33,129 bases of DNA from Alectoria sarmentosa (Eukaryota > Ascomycota > Lecanoromycetes > Lecanorales > Parmeliaceae). The position numbers were made by a program, and so were the translations under genes. This document shows, one piece after another, positions 11,936 to 21,429 of this stretch; position 1 is the first letter of the stretch; every line of letters starts with the position of its first letter. Below the pieces are notes generated by a model. It made no database searches. It was not told the origin of the DNA and saw only the letters and a program-made list of their open reading frames with translations. The DNA lies in the NCBI GenBank assembly GCA_009733775.1, contig WOGZ01000347.1, positions 1 through 33,129 on the forward strand, read 5' to 3'.

Positions 11936-13090
11936 ATGGCTCGACTGAGCTACTACCTCCTCTCTGCCTTTGCTGTCATGGGAGCCAATGCAGCCTCTTC
12001 TGTCCTTGACCTCATCCCTAGCAATTTTGATGACGTCGTTTTAAAATCAGGCAAACCTGCCCTGGTCGAGTTCTTCGCTCCTTGGTGCGGTCATTGCAAG
12101 AAGTTAGCCCCTGTATACGAAGAGCTGGCTACCAACTTTGACTTTGCCAAAGACAAAGTGTCGATTGCAAAGGTAGACGGCGACGCTGAGAAGGACCTCG
12201 GAAGGAGATTTGGTGTACAGGGTTTTCCTACACTCAAGTGGTTTGATGGTAAGAGTGATACGCCTACAGACTACAAGGGTGGCCGGGACTTGGAGAGTCT
12301 ATCCACCTTCATCTCTGACAAAACGGGTCTCAAAATCAAGACAAAGAAAGCAATTCCAAGCGCCGTGGAGATGCTTACCGACAGATCTTTCAAGGCTGAA
12401 ATTGGCGGTGATAAGGATGTCTTGGTGGCCTTCACTGCACCGTGGTGTGGACGTATGTCGAAGCCATTCTCATAGCCTCCTTTTCCAAACGTTGCTGACT
12501 TGTTTGCAGACTGCAAGACGTTAGCGCCAACTTGGGAACAAGTAGCTACCGACTACGCTTCAGAGCCCAATGTCTTAATCGCCAAGGTCGATGCTGAAGC
12601 CGAGAACTCAAAAGCTACAGCTCAAGATCAGGGCGTCAAGTCATATCCCACTATCAAATACTTCCCCAAGGGTTCTACCACCCCTGAGCCGTACGAAGGC
12701 GGTCGAAGCGAGCAAGACATTTTGTCATTTATGAACGAGAAGGCGGGCGTTCACCGTACGATTGGCGGCAAGCTGGACGAAATTGCCGGCACGATCCCGA
12801 ATCTGGATACCATCGTGAGTAGGCTTACTGGTGGCGAAAGCATTGCCAGTCTCTTGGAACAGATCACAACTGCTGCAACGGCATCGAAGGATAAGTATGC
12901 GGAATACTACATCAAAGTATCGGACAAGCTCAGCCAGAACGCCGGATATGCGGAGAAAGAGCTGACTAGGCTGCAAGGTCTGATCAAGAAGGGAGGTTTG
13001 GCGCCGGAGAAGATCGATGATTTGACTTCTCGATCAAACATCTTGAGAAGGTTCAAAGGTCAGGGACCGGTTGGCAAAGAAGAATTGTAA
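11936..13090 (+). CDS. ER protein disulfide isomerase with C-terminal ERp29 domain (erp38/P5-like)
   Basis: Forms and reshuffles disulfides in secretory proteins in the ER lumen. Model: exons 11,936-12,452 and 12,510-13,090, 365 residues. The 57-nt intron (GTATGT, branch CTGAC, TTTGCAG) splits the His codon of the second active site. Residues 1-20 are a signal peptide ending ANA-A. The first thioredoxin domain carries WCGHC with cysteines 51 and 54; the second carries the same motif with cysteines 171 and 174. After about residue 245 follows an all-helical ERp29/D domain. The C-terminus is KEEL, an acceptable variant of KDEL/HDEL for ER retrieval. Length and order match fungal erp38 proteins. 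Without splicing, the second active site reads WCGR and the protein stops. It is the first gene on the left edge of the island and converges with the HSBP1-like gene. No defects seen. Confidence 0.96.
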
Positions 13091-13416
13091 CTAGCTATCG
13101 TTCCTGTACGATAGAAGTTGAAACGCAGTCTGGTGCACACCTTAGCAATGTCCTTCAAGGAAGCCCTTGGCCAAGGCCCGAGATTTTTGATGAATTGCAC
13201 GTTTGGATGACTACACTTCCATCTAATTCGTGCGCAAGGGCTCTTCCCGTTCTTTTGCTTTCGTACCTCACCCAATCCCACAATACTGTCCGTCAGTTAA
13301 GCAACTTCCGAAATTACGCTGCAAACCCGACAAAAGATGCCCATCCGCCCTGGGGTATACGCTAAGTAATGTTGAAGATGTGTAAATATTGTAGCAGATT
13401 GCAGGTATCCATCCCT
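13091..13416. other. Convergent intergenic region between PDI and HSBP1-like genes
   Basis: 326 bp holding the two 3' UTRs. The only structure seen is a perfect 12-bp palindrome CCTTGGCCAAGG at 13,165-13,176. The minus-strand open frame across 13,060-13,281 has no recognisable content. Confidence 0.6.
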
Positions 13417-13657
13417 TCAAGTCTCCACATTCTCTGGGTTGTTCCCTGCTTTGATGGCCGCTTCCATATCATCAAGGCGTTGTGACATCTCGTCCACTAC
13501 GTGCATGAATGTTTAGTCGATGTTCAAGTCAAACGGGGCGGAAGCTTCTCATACTTTTGGCAAATAATTCCGCCGAGACCTTTGAAAATTTGGGACCGAG
13601 GTTGTTTAGGAGACTGTCGACGGCCTTGACAAGGTCATTTTCCTCTCCTGTGCTCAT
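13417..13657 (-). CDS. HSBP1-like heat shock factor-binding protein, 60 aa
   Basis: Small coiled-coil protein of the HSBP1 family, whose animal members bind trimeric heat shock factor and dampen the heat-shock response; the fungal role is less certain. Model on the minus strand: exons 13,657-13,555 and 13,496-13,417. The 58-nt intron (GTATGA, branch GACTAAAC, CGTAG) splits a Met codon. The product starts MSTGEENDLVKAVDSLL. Its core, LLNNLGPKFSKVSAELFAK then MDEMSQRLDDMEAAI, matches the family pattern of an amphipathic heptad helix with a K-[IM]-D-[ED]-M-x-x-R-[IL]-D-D-[LM]-E signature. Unspliced, the frame runs into unrelated sequence after AKSM, so single-exon searches miss the match. In-frame ATGs at 13,672 and 13,711 would extend the N-terminus; 13,657 is chosen because the family core starts soon after and -3 is G. 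It diverges from EBP2. Confidence 0.85.
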
Positions 13658-14431
13658 CGCAGCCTGTAACATTGCCAGTGAGTCAGAACCTGGTAGGATG
13701 AAGGGCAACAAGACCTTACACTTGGACGAGGGTTCGGATCTGGATTGTCTGACGACATTTTACGAATCTATTTGGGGTGCAAAGATGTCTTCGTTTCATA
13801 TGTAGCGCCAATTGAGCTGTAAGGAACGGCGAGCGGAGGATTGGGCCTATTCAAAATCCTTTGGTATGCTTGGCAGGGGGAATTCTACAATACTTCAAAT
13901 TTCAATTTTACAATAATCATAAATCCGATTGTAGAAATGTCAACGGCGTTGAAATCGCAAGAACATACAATTGCAAACCCAACTTTATGTTGTAGAGGAT
14001 TTAGTTTTAACAGATTCATTCATGAGAATCTAGATGGTTAAGAATAAATTGAGATTGATTTTGTGCCTGGGGATTGAAGTCACCTCGCTCGACTCTTATT
14101 AGCGTCTTATGAACTCCGTACTGCATAATTCATGCATTTTCTGGTACTCTCTTAATACCCTAAAAGCCTCGAAGTCGCAGCGAGAAGGCGTATAATCTGT
14201 GCAAAGAACCCTTCACAATCCGGCTTATAGCTGTCAAGTTGAAATTTGAATCCATGGTGTTCGGGACGAAGGGTCGGTAGATTCGCCTGCCAAGCATTCT
14301 AGAGCATCTGGACTAATCACAATATTGCGGGTCGCGTCCGTATGTTCGAGATCTCCATGTAAGATTTTGCAAACAGCTTTTTGTGCAACCACCTCAATTT
14401 CCAACTTACCGGAATCCGCGCTTTTCGTGCC
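13658..14431. promoter_or_regulatory. Divergent intergenic region between HSBP1-like and EBP2 genes
   Basis: 774 bp with no supported gene. It should hold the promoters of both genes. A perfect 9-bp inverted repeat, TTCTACAAT (13,883-13,891) with ATTGTAGAA (13,928-13,936), lies near the middle, and related TACAAT/TTGTAG words occur nearby. I did not find the PAC element (GATGAG core) expected for some yeast ribosome-biogenesis promoters. Open frames here (13,509-13,805 and 13,841-14,041) have no recognisable content. Confidence 0.5.
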
Positions 14432-15694
14432 ATGGCAAAGAAGGGGAAATTGCTAACCGCGCTCGACGCTCACAGAGGTCGTGACTACAATTTAGAGAAG
14501 CAAAAGAAACAGCAGAAGCAAGCTGCCAAGAAAAAACGCACGAAAGATCCCGAATCAGATTTGGGGGAAAAGGAAATTGTCGAGGCACAGGCCAATGGCA
14601 CACCATTCATGCCTGAAATCGAGAGCGACGGTTGGGAAAGTGACGAGAGTGAAGCAGCGCAAGCTATAGCTGTATGTGGAACATCTACGGCTTCAAACAT
14701 CTATGTGATATTGACTAGACCATAGATTGACAGCTCAAGGATAATGGAAGACGAAAGTGACAGCGATAGCAGCTTAGGCGGTGAAGATTCACAGGAATTG
14801 AACCTAATAGAGGAAGCAGCAGACGAAGAAGGCATTCCCCTCTCAGATATCGAATCCCTAGCTTCAGAAGATAAAGCCGATATTCTCACCCACCAACGCC
14901 TCACAATCAATAATACCGTCGCTCTCACAAAAGCTCTGAAGAGCATAGCGATGCCTTCGAGCCTCCCTTTCTCCTCCCATCAATCGATCACGACTTCCGA
15001 GCCTGTGACAGTGCCAGACGTCAACGACGACTTGACCCGGGAATTGACCTTCTACAAGCAGTGTCTCGACGCAGCCAACGAAGCTCGAATCACGCTCGCG
15101 AAAGAGGGTGTCCCTTTTTCGCGGCCAACCGACTACTTCGCGGAAATGGTGAAGAGTGACGAGCACATGGGGAAGATCAGGTCGAAAATGGTGGACGAGG
15201 CAGCTAACAAAAAGGCGGCCGAGGATGCAAGGAAGCAAAGGGATCTGAAGAAGTTTGGAAAGCAAGTACAGGTTGCAAAGTTGCAGGAAAGGGATAAGGC
15301 GAAGAGGGAAACATTGGATAAGATCAATTTGCTCAAGAGAAGTATGATACCCTGCGTCAGGAGCAACACGGTGGGTGGAGCTGATAACACGTCTACAGAA
15401 CGAAAGAACACAGATCCGGGCGCCGCAAATGAAGAAGATCTGTTCGATGTGGCACTCGATGACGCTGCTAAAGAAGACCGGTCCTTGAAATCTGCCAAAG
15501 GTAGAGATGGTCGAGGGCGAACGCAGAACAAGAGGCAGAAGAAAGATGATAAACATGGCTATGGAGGCAAAAAGCGATTTTCGAAAAGTACAGATGCTGC
15601 TTCGACTGCAGACCTCCGCGGTTTCTCAGCGAAGAAGATGAAGGGAAAGAAGGGGCTGCAGAGGCTAGGGAAGAGTAGGAGAGCTAAGCTGTGA
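14432..15694 (+). CDS. EBP2: Nucleolar rRNA-processing protein Ebp2
   Basis: Ebp2 acts in the nucleolus in 27S pre-rRNA processing and 60S subunit assembly. Model: exons 14,432-14,671, 14,726-15,341 and 15,399-15,694, 383 residues. Intron 1 is 54 nt (GTATGT, branch TTGAC, CCATAG). Intron 2 is 57 nt (GTATGA, branch CTGATAAC, CTACAG); it is divisible by three and stop-free, so an unspliced reading stays open. Splicing it restores LLKRKRK, as the family has. Order: Lys-rich N-terminus, acidic Asp/Ser/Glu stretch (about residues 60-130), then the conserved core LTRELTFYKQCLDAANEAR with RPTDYFAEMVKSDEHM at about 213-228. A Lys/Arg-rich coiled coil with KKFGKQVQVAKLQ follows, then FDVALDDA and a basic tail ending RLGKSRRAKL. 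The start ATGGCA has G at -3. It converges with the RFTS gene 256 bp away. Confidence 0.94.
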
Positions 15695-15863
15695 CGAGAA
15701 GGGGTGATCAAAAGCACAGGAGGTGGTTGTCATAGCATCTGTATTTTCGGCATCGGCTAAGGAGTTTGGCAAGATACCCAATGAATTGTTGAGATACAGG
15801 TCGAGTTCTTTGAAATGGGTTGGTCACAGGAGTGGCCAGCATGGTTTTTGAGAGATGCTTTCA

Positions 15864-15876
15864 CCCCCCCCCCCCC
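15864..15876. repeat. C13 homopolymer between convergent genes
   Basis: Thirteen consecutive cytosines in the 256-bp gap between the EBP2 stop and the RFTS-gene stop. This tract is prone to length variation or sequencing error. It overlaps no coding exon in the models given here. Confidence 0.85.
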
Positions 15877-15950
15877 ACATCCTCCGCATCCATCTCACCA
15901 TGGGTATCATCCAAAGGGACTCCGAGGTCTACATATCGTCCCTTATTCTC

Positions 15951-18003
15951 CTAGTATCTCCGTCTGATTGGGGGCTGCCACTTGCGCTGAAGGCTGTCCG
16001 GAGGAAGCTCAGTCCCAGGGTCAGGGGCAAATGCCTGCAACCGACGTACTAGATTGCTTCGGGATATCAGTACCTTAATTCGATGTCTGCAAGAACTTCA
16101 GAACTTACTTGACTGGCAGATACGGCCGACTCTCATTGAGAGCCAAATTGATCTTCTCTTGAGCATGAGTCGCGTGCGTCTCGAAATGTTCCATAATCCT
16201 CTTTTTGCCGTCCGCTTTCGAGGCTTCGTGTACTCGGTACAAACAGCCTTCGAAGATACAAGTCCATAAGTCTCCGGGACCTTGAGGTTCCGTGGAGGGA
16301 AGGTCGTACTCGACTACTCTCAGTTCGAGGTACTTTCGTGGAAGATATTTCGGACCGCCGTTATCGTCTGGAGAGCGTTCCCTCGGTGGGTTCGTTAAGA
16401 CCTCCAAGTCTTCCGCCGTACGTATCATCGTAACGGGAGATCCTTCGCAGAAGTGTGAGTCCTCGTCATTTTCCTTTTCTCCATATGAACCTTCATTCGA
16501 TCGGTCCACCGCAAGGAGACTCTTTCGGCGACCTGCAGCTTTTCGAGCGGTTTTGCCTCCACTTGGTTGCAAAATTGACTTGCGCTTGCGAGTGAGGACG
16601 TTGGGGACGCCGTTTTCCTCTTCATCTGAAGAGACTGCATCCAGAGTTTGTTTTGAGGGAGGCGTTTCAGGCATTTGAGGTTCCATTTGCACTGCTGCTT
16701 TGCCTTTGCGCATTTTCTTATCTTTAGGTCCTTCTGGGTGTGGTGATTGTGACTTTCTCTTCCTTGAGCTATCTCTGTTCTCTGACAAGACGCTTTTAGT
16801 TGCATTACTGGTTTCAAAGACCCTCGCTTCAATTTTGTTGTACTCGTCCTATAGCAAGGTCAGATCGTAGACCACTTATGTACGTATCAGGTAAGGTGTC
16901 AAGGAAACGTGGCAATTGAAACGGGTTCGAATACTCAGGATTTCGATGAAACAGCGTCAATGAAGAAATTTCCGAGTTTTCTAACGCTCTTTCTGGGGCA
17001 TTTTCGATCATGAAGCATAATTGATTCTCGGTTAATGTCCGAAATCGACGTGAGAATGAAGGGGTTCGGTGCTTCAGACTGCTTTTTTTTCCCTGACAGC
17101 TTGCATGGTATCTGACTTACAGGAAACTTCGACTCATAATAATTGAGCATCGGCGTTTGCGCCCAGTCCAATCCTTCTTGACATTCGAGCATGGAGGTGA
17201 TCAGGAATCCGCGATGCTCGTGGAATGCTTCTCGGACATCTTCCACATCAGAGAGGCGCAATGATTTTCCCAATGCAAGGTACTGTATACTTTTAGCGCT
17301 TGTGCCTTGGGAGAGATAGGTATTAGTAAGGCTTCAGTACCTCTTTGGACAATACTCTGGTGTATTTGTCCAGTTCTTTCGCATTAAGCTTTGGACGCTT
17401 CTTGATCGCTCTCCTCAACTTGTCAGCGAGCATGTAGAACATGGATGCCGCCTCATTCATCAACGAATATGTCTCCTTGAAGGAGGTTGCTGGACTTTGT
17501 ATCTCAAACCAGCCGGCCTTGCCTGCCGCCCAGAACCCGTAAGATCCATCTTCATATTCGGCAAACGCGTATGTTGTGACATTCCTGAGCTCAACCGATT
17601 TCTCGCGGTATCTCTTGTCCCTTACTAATTTGACGCGGTCAGTCGTTTTCCTCCGATTTTATATCAGGTTGATCATACTGAGCGGAAGTAAGTTGCTGTC
17701 GACCTTCTCTAGTTTCCCTGATACAATGACCGGATTGGCCTTGTGTGCTGCAAGCAAACTGCAGACCTCTCCCGTCTTCTGAGATGTGACACTGATCTTC
17801 TGGAGATTAAAGGTGGGCCACTCATCCGAGTTACGGAGAGAGGCGTCTTTTGGTTTTAGTACGTCCTCCTCTGGGATGGCCATCAAAATTGGAGTGCTTT
17901 TGTGGTCTGGTGGTGGAGTGCATAAGTCAATGATGATGTGGGAGTCAATCTTCTCCACACAATCGACTTCCTCTTCCCCGGACCGACCCTCACGTGTGGC
18001 CAT
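15951..18003 (-). CDS. RFTS (DNMT1-RFD) domain protein with C-terminal C2H2 finger, possibly Raf2-like
   Basis: Minus-strand model: exons 18,003-17,679, 17,624-17,341, 17,282-17,121, 16,848-16,109 and 16,056-15,951; 538 residues; all junction phases agree. Introns are 54, 58, 272 and 52 nt, each with a CTGAY or CTAAT-type branch site. Residues about 60-250 form an RFTS-like fold: DEWPTFNLQ, then AFAEYEDGSYGFWAAGKAGW, FKETYSLMNEAASMFYMLAD and FHEHRGFLITSML. The middle (about 275-420) is basic and Ser/Lys-rich with several KRK nuclear-type signals. Residues 454-482 form a C-x4-C-x18-H-x3-H finger. The last exon ends PPIRRRY. RFTS domains occur in DNMT1 and in fission-yeast Raf2, a subunit of the Clr4 H3K9-methylation complex. 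A role in heterochromatin is therefore plausible but inferred; there is no methyltransferase domain. The gene diverges from PUS4. Confidence 0.82.
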
Positions 18004-18285
18004 AGCAAAGCGGCAGCTTGCCTCTGCTTGGGTCTAGTGGATCTCGCTTGTGATAGTTATCCGTGATCGACAATCAATGATCTTCATTATTGCAGCTGGC
18101 AAAGTTGTAGATTTTGTACAGTGAGTGAAGTGCAATGTTTGCCATTTGATGTTTACTATTCACAATCCTCAATAGCAGAAGTGAGAACTCGGTCATAGTC
18201 CGACTCTTAAGTGCCACTTTGATCGCGGCTTCCTGTATCTTCAGCGACTTTGATGCCAGGTCTGACCTTGCTCGTCAAATCTATC
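18004..18285. promoter_or_regulatory. Bidirectional promoter between the RFTS gene and PUS4
   Basis: 282 bp separate the two start codons, so both promoters and 5' leaders must share it. I see no TATA box or clear factor site in it. A CACGTG E-box word lies just inside the first codons of the RFTS gene at 17,991-17,996. Neither start codon has a competing in-frame upstream ATG that I could support. Confidence 0.6.
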
Positions 18286-19565
18286 ATGTCCAAACCAAGG
18301 GGCAAAGTGATTGAAGGTGTCTTTGGTAGGACTTTTGCCGTTCATGTCCCTTTTTTTTGACTCATTAGCCTATAGCAATCAACAAGCCCACTTGCGTCTC
18401 CTCCGCCCAAGTGATACGCAATCTTCAGCATTACTTCAACCCTTCCGCCCTCTTCGCCCCTTGGCTTGCTGCTGAACGGTCCAATCGCGAATTCGAGGAG
18501 CGCACTCACCGAAATCGACGAAAGGATAAGCGGGTTCAAGTCAAGATTGGCCACGGCGGCACCCTCGACCCTATGGCCACCGGTGTGCTCATCATGGGTG
18601 TAGGCAAGGGTACGAAGTTACTACAACGTTTTCTCGAGTGTACGAAGACTTATGAGGCTACGATACTCTTTGGCGCGGCGACAGACACATACGATGTCCT
18701 AGGTAAGGTCCTCCGAAGGGCAGAGTATAGACATGTGACCAGAGAAAAGGTGGAGAAGGCGCTAGACAAGTTTAGGGGCAAGGTCATGCAGAGGCCGCCT
18801 GTTTATTCGGCGTTGAGAGTACAAGGGAAGAGACTATATGAGTATGCTAGGGAAGGCAAAGAGGTCCCGAAAGAGATCGAAGAGCGACCGATAGAAGTGA
18901 AAGAACTCGAGGTCGTGGAGTGGATGAATGGAGGGAGCCACAAGTACCACTTTCCCAAAGAAACGGAGAATGAGGAAAAGGATCTTGTCGAGAAGGTATT
19001 ACATCTTGGTGAGGCTGTTACACCATCTGCAAACGCAGTCCGGGATCAATCTACGAATGTGGTTGCAAGCACAGGGACTAAGAGGAAGCGGTCCCTAGAT
19101 GATGGTGATAGCGTGGTACCCAACAAGAAATCGGAGCTATGGCATGATGGAGAATCTCAGTGCCTCATGTCCGGAGGCCTCCAAAATCCTGACCACAGCC
19201 CGAAACAGATCGATGCTCCTTCACAAAAAGACTCGTCACCACCAGTAGAAGGCCCACCAGCAGTCAAACTGCGTTTGACAGTGACATCAGGGTTCTACGT
19301 TCGTTCACTCAGTCACGATCTCGGCGAAATGTTGGGCTCACTTGCTTGCATGTGCGAACTGGTGCGTACCAGGCAGGGCGACTTCGAGCTAGGCGAGAAC
19401 GTGATAGAATACCAAAACCTGGAGAAGGGAGAAGACGTGTGGGGACCAAAGGTAGAGGAGCTGCTTGCGGAATGGCAGATTAAAAATAAAGGCATGGATG
19501 GTGTGGTAGACAGAGGCGATGGCGAGAGAAGAAGACGAAGAAGAAATAGTAGCAGTGATGCATGA
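18286..19565 (+). CDS. PUS4: tRNA pseudouridine-55 synthase (TruB family, Pus4)
   Basis: Converts U55 of the tRNA T-loop to pseudouridine, in yeast in both nucleus and mitochondria. Model: exons 18,286-18,325 and 18,376-19,565, 409 residues. The 50-nt intron (GTAGGA ... CTATAG) joins MSKPRGKVIEGVF to AINKPTCVSSAQVIR, giving the family's G-x-x-A-I-N-K-P start; without exon 1 this motif is lost. GHGGTLDPMATGVL carries the catalytic aspartate (Asp78). RPPVYSALRVQGKRLYEYAR (Tyr157) and GFYVRSLSHDLGEML are the other TruB signatures. Between them, at about 205-290, lies a low-complexity hydrophilic insert typical of fungal Pus4, and the tail is Arg/Ser-rich (ERRRRRRNSSSDA). It shares a 282-bp promoter with the RFTS gene and converges with the transporter gene 199 bp away. 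Confidence 0.95.
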
Positions 19566-19764
19566 AATTCGGAATATTCAGAGCATTTGAAGATCAATGG
19601 CCTGTTCATATGAATTTTCGGGGATTATGTCCAGCGCTTGGGAAACTAGGATTGATATACAAAATCTAGCTTCAGTGGCCGAACTCACATCCAGACTACC
19701 CGTCCGCTATGCAACATTGCAAATACGCCAGGCGTTTCTTCATGAATCGTAGTAAAAATTGGCT

Positions 19765-21429
19765 TCATTGCCTTTGCGGCCTCACTCTATCCCACGTACT
19801 CTGTAGAAAAGACCTTGACTCTCCAAACGAATTTCCTTCCTCGCGCTTTCCCGAGCCTTCATCTTGACTGCTTTCGTGATTAATGAAGACAAACGATAAG
19901 AGGACGATACAGGCCCCAATCCAATAGGATACAGTTGAGGTCTGAGAATATTCAATCATCTGTCCAATCAAAGATAGTGGTATGGTCAGACTGAGGCCAA
20001 CTGTGACAACCAAAGGTGATGTAAGCAACATTGAATATGCCCAGCAGAGGTCCGAGACCAGGGAAGTCGCGGAGTTGATCTGGTCTGATGTCTCAGCCAG
20101 TCCCTGAACATTGTGCCCGGGGTCACTCACCAACACAATAGCCAGAATCCGCCTTGTAGGTGGCAGTCCAAATGTCTCAATGCCGGTGTAATGCAGGATG
20201 AAGAAGCCGGGCAACAGGGTGATGAAATTGAACAAACCAACGAAGCCGAAAAATAATGGCATTTCCACTCTTGACTCGTTCCCAATCCTTTTCTTCATAA
20301 GAGTAGTGTAGATTCCATACATGACAGCGCTTGTGAATGCAAGGACGTCGCCAATGGCGATCTCCTTGTGAGACTTGTGGGGGAAAGAACCCCGATTTTT
20401 GTCTTGGTTACCAGTCAAGTCGATGCTAGAGATCAACATGATGCCGGCCAAAGAAGCGAGTACGCTGATGAGTTTCTTTATGGTGAATTTCTCTACGCTG
20501 AGCAATGCCCCAAAGATCAGAGTCCAGACACCTGTCGCAACGTGAGCATGCGCACAAGAATAGCAAGAGAGAGACACTATCTTACTGCTCGTTGATGTCA
20601 GTATAGTTGAGCTAGCGACGGTGGTATACTCGAGGCATGCTGCCACGAAGTAGTTGGCCTGACTGTCTGGTTAGGAACAACCCAGACATATGTAAATATT
20701 GTGCACGTACTAGAAACTATTCAAGATCAGCCGACTTCCGTTTCCAGTGAGACAATTCCTACCCATAATATGCAAAATTCAAAACTCAATTTCAGAGTCT
20801 CTCGAACGTTTAGACGCCCCTCCGAGTGGTTTTCTTCCACTGCGGAGCTATTCGATGGCTCTTCGATCAGTAACCGACTACGCGGTGACCGGCTTACTTC
20901 TTGAACGCCTCCCTCATCGTCAGGCTTAACAGACACTTGTTGCTCCTCTTCAACGATAGGCAAATAGTGGATGGACCGATCATGCCCACGAATAGCACCT
21001 TTTATAGATCCACCGCTAGCCCATAGCCGCTTTGCACCAACGGGTAGCAGCAACACAGAGAAGAAGGATGAATTGACATAAGTGACAAAGTATGGTTTCG
21101 AGTAGCTGTCGTCTGCAAAGATGGTCTGCAAGGGAGCCTGTCAGCGTATATTGCCACCTGCTTGCATCGATCAGACCTACACTTGCTAGAAAATTTGAAG
21201 CTGTCCATAATACAACCGTAGCCAGGAGAAGAATGGTCCCAATTGTATGCCGCCAAACGCCACGAAGTGGTATTTGGTGCGGCGGAGGTCTCTTGACAGA
21301 GGATCTTCGAGATCTCTGTGACCATGAGGAGTCCGTAGATCTCCTGTCGGCCTGCGAGTCTTCCGAGCGCGAATTTGGTAGGGGCAAAACGAATTCGTCT
21401 GTTGGGACTGGGGCGGGGGGTCGAATCAT
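19765..21429 (-). CDS. EamA/SLC35F-like multi-pass transporter (Thi74/YML018c-type)
   Basis: Polytopic membrane protein of the drug/metabolite transporter superfamily, similar in layout to the yeast vacuolar-membrane proteins Thi74 and YML018c; substrate unknown. Minus-strand model: exons 21,429-21,181, 21,125-20,763, 20,716-20,711, 20,658-20,586, 20,531-20,131 and 20,079-19,765; 468 residues. Introns are 55, 46, 52, 54 and 51 nt. The third exon is only 6 nt (Phe-Leu) and restores CILW-FL-ANYFVAACLEY. The last intron is divisible by three and stop-free, so it can be mistaken for coding sequence. About ten hydrophobic segments: first LLLATVVLWTASNFLA, then YFVTYVNSSFF, the ANYF block with TILTSTSSVWTLIFGALL, a long acidic loop in exon 2, and finally WIGACIVLLSFVFINHES. 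The start at 21,429 is uncertain because coding-like sequence continues upstream across an 8-bp duplication. Confidence 0.88.
20711..20716 (-). other. Predicted 6-nt microexon (Phe-Leu) of the transporter gene
   Basis: TTTCTA on the minus strand, preceded by TTGAATAG and followed by GTACGTGC. The upstream 46-nt intron has branch CTGATC. The downstream 52-nt intron has branch CCTAAC and ends GTCAG. The exon keeps phase 0 on both sides and supplies two residues between W and ANYF, as the family motif W-F-x-A-N-Y-F expects. Skipping it would still keep the frame but delete two residues in a membrane helix. Confidence 0.75.

Noticed and set aside
11797..12009. 70-codon frame overlapping the PDI start
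   Set aside because: It begins with TTG, is low-complexity Asn/Ser/Gln in the leader, and overlaps the strongly supported PDI frame.
12453..12509. Premature stop after WCGR in the PDI gene, suggesting a pseudogene
   Set aside because: Explained by a normal 57-nt intron; splicing gives WCGHC and continues in frame.
14864..15556. 230-codon minus-strand frame opposite EBP2
   Set aside because: A shadow of the EBP2 coding strand; no domain, and EBP2 is well supported.
16292..16678. 128-codon plus-strand frame opposite the RFTS gene
   Set aside because: Ser/Arg-rich antisense shadow of exon 4 of the RFTS gene.
16829..17011. 60-codon minus-strand frame beginning MIENAPERALENSE
   Set aside because: It lies in the 272-nt intron of the RFTS gene; no acceptor/donor pair that I tried joins it in phase with the flanking exons.
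16849..17120. Box C/D snoRNA in the long intron
   Set aside because: ATGATCG and a CTGA are present, but the C box has mismatches and there is no terminal stem.
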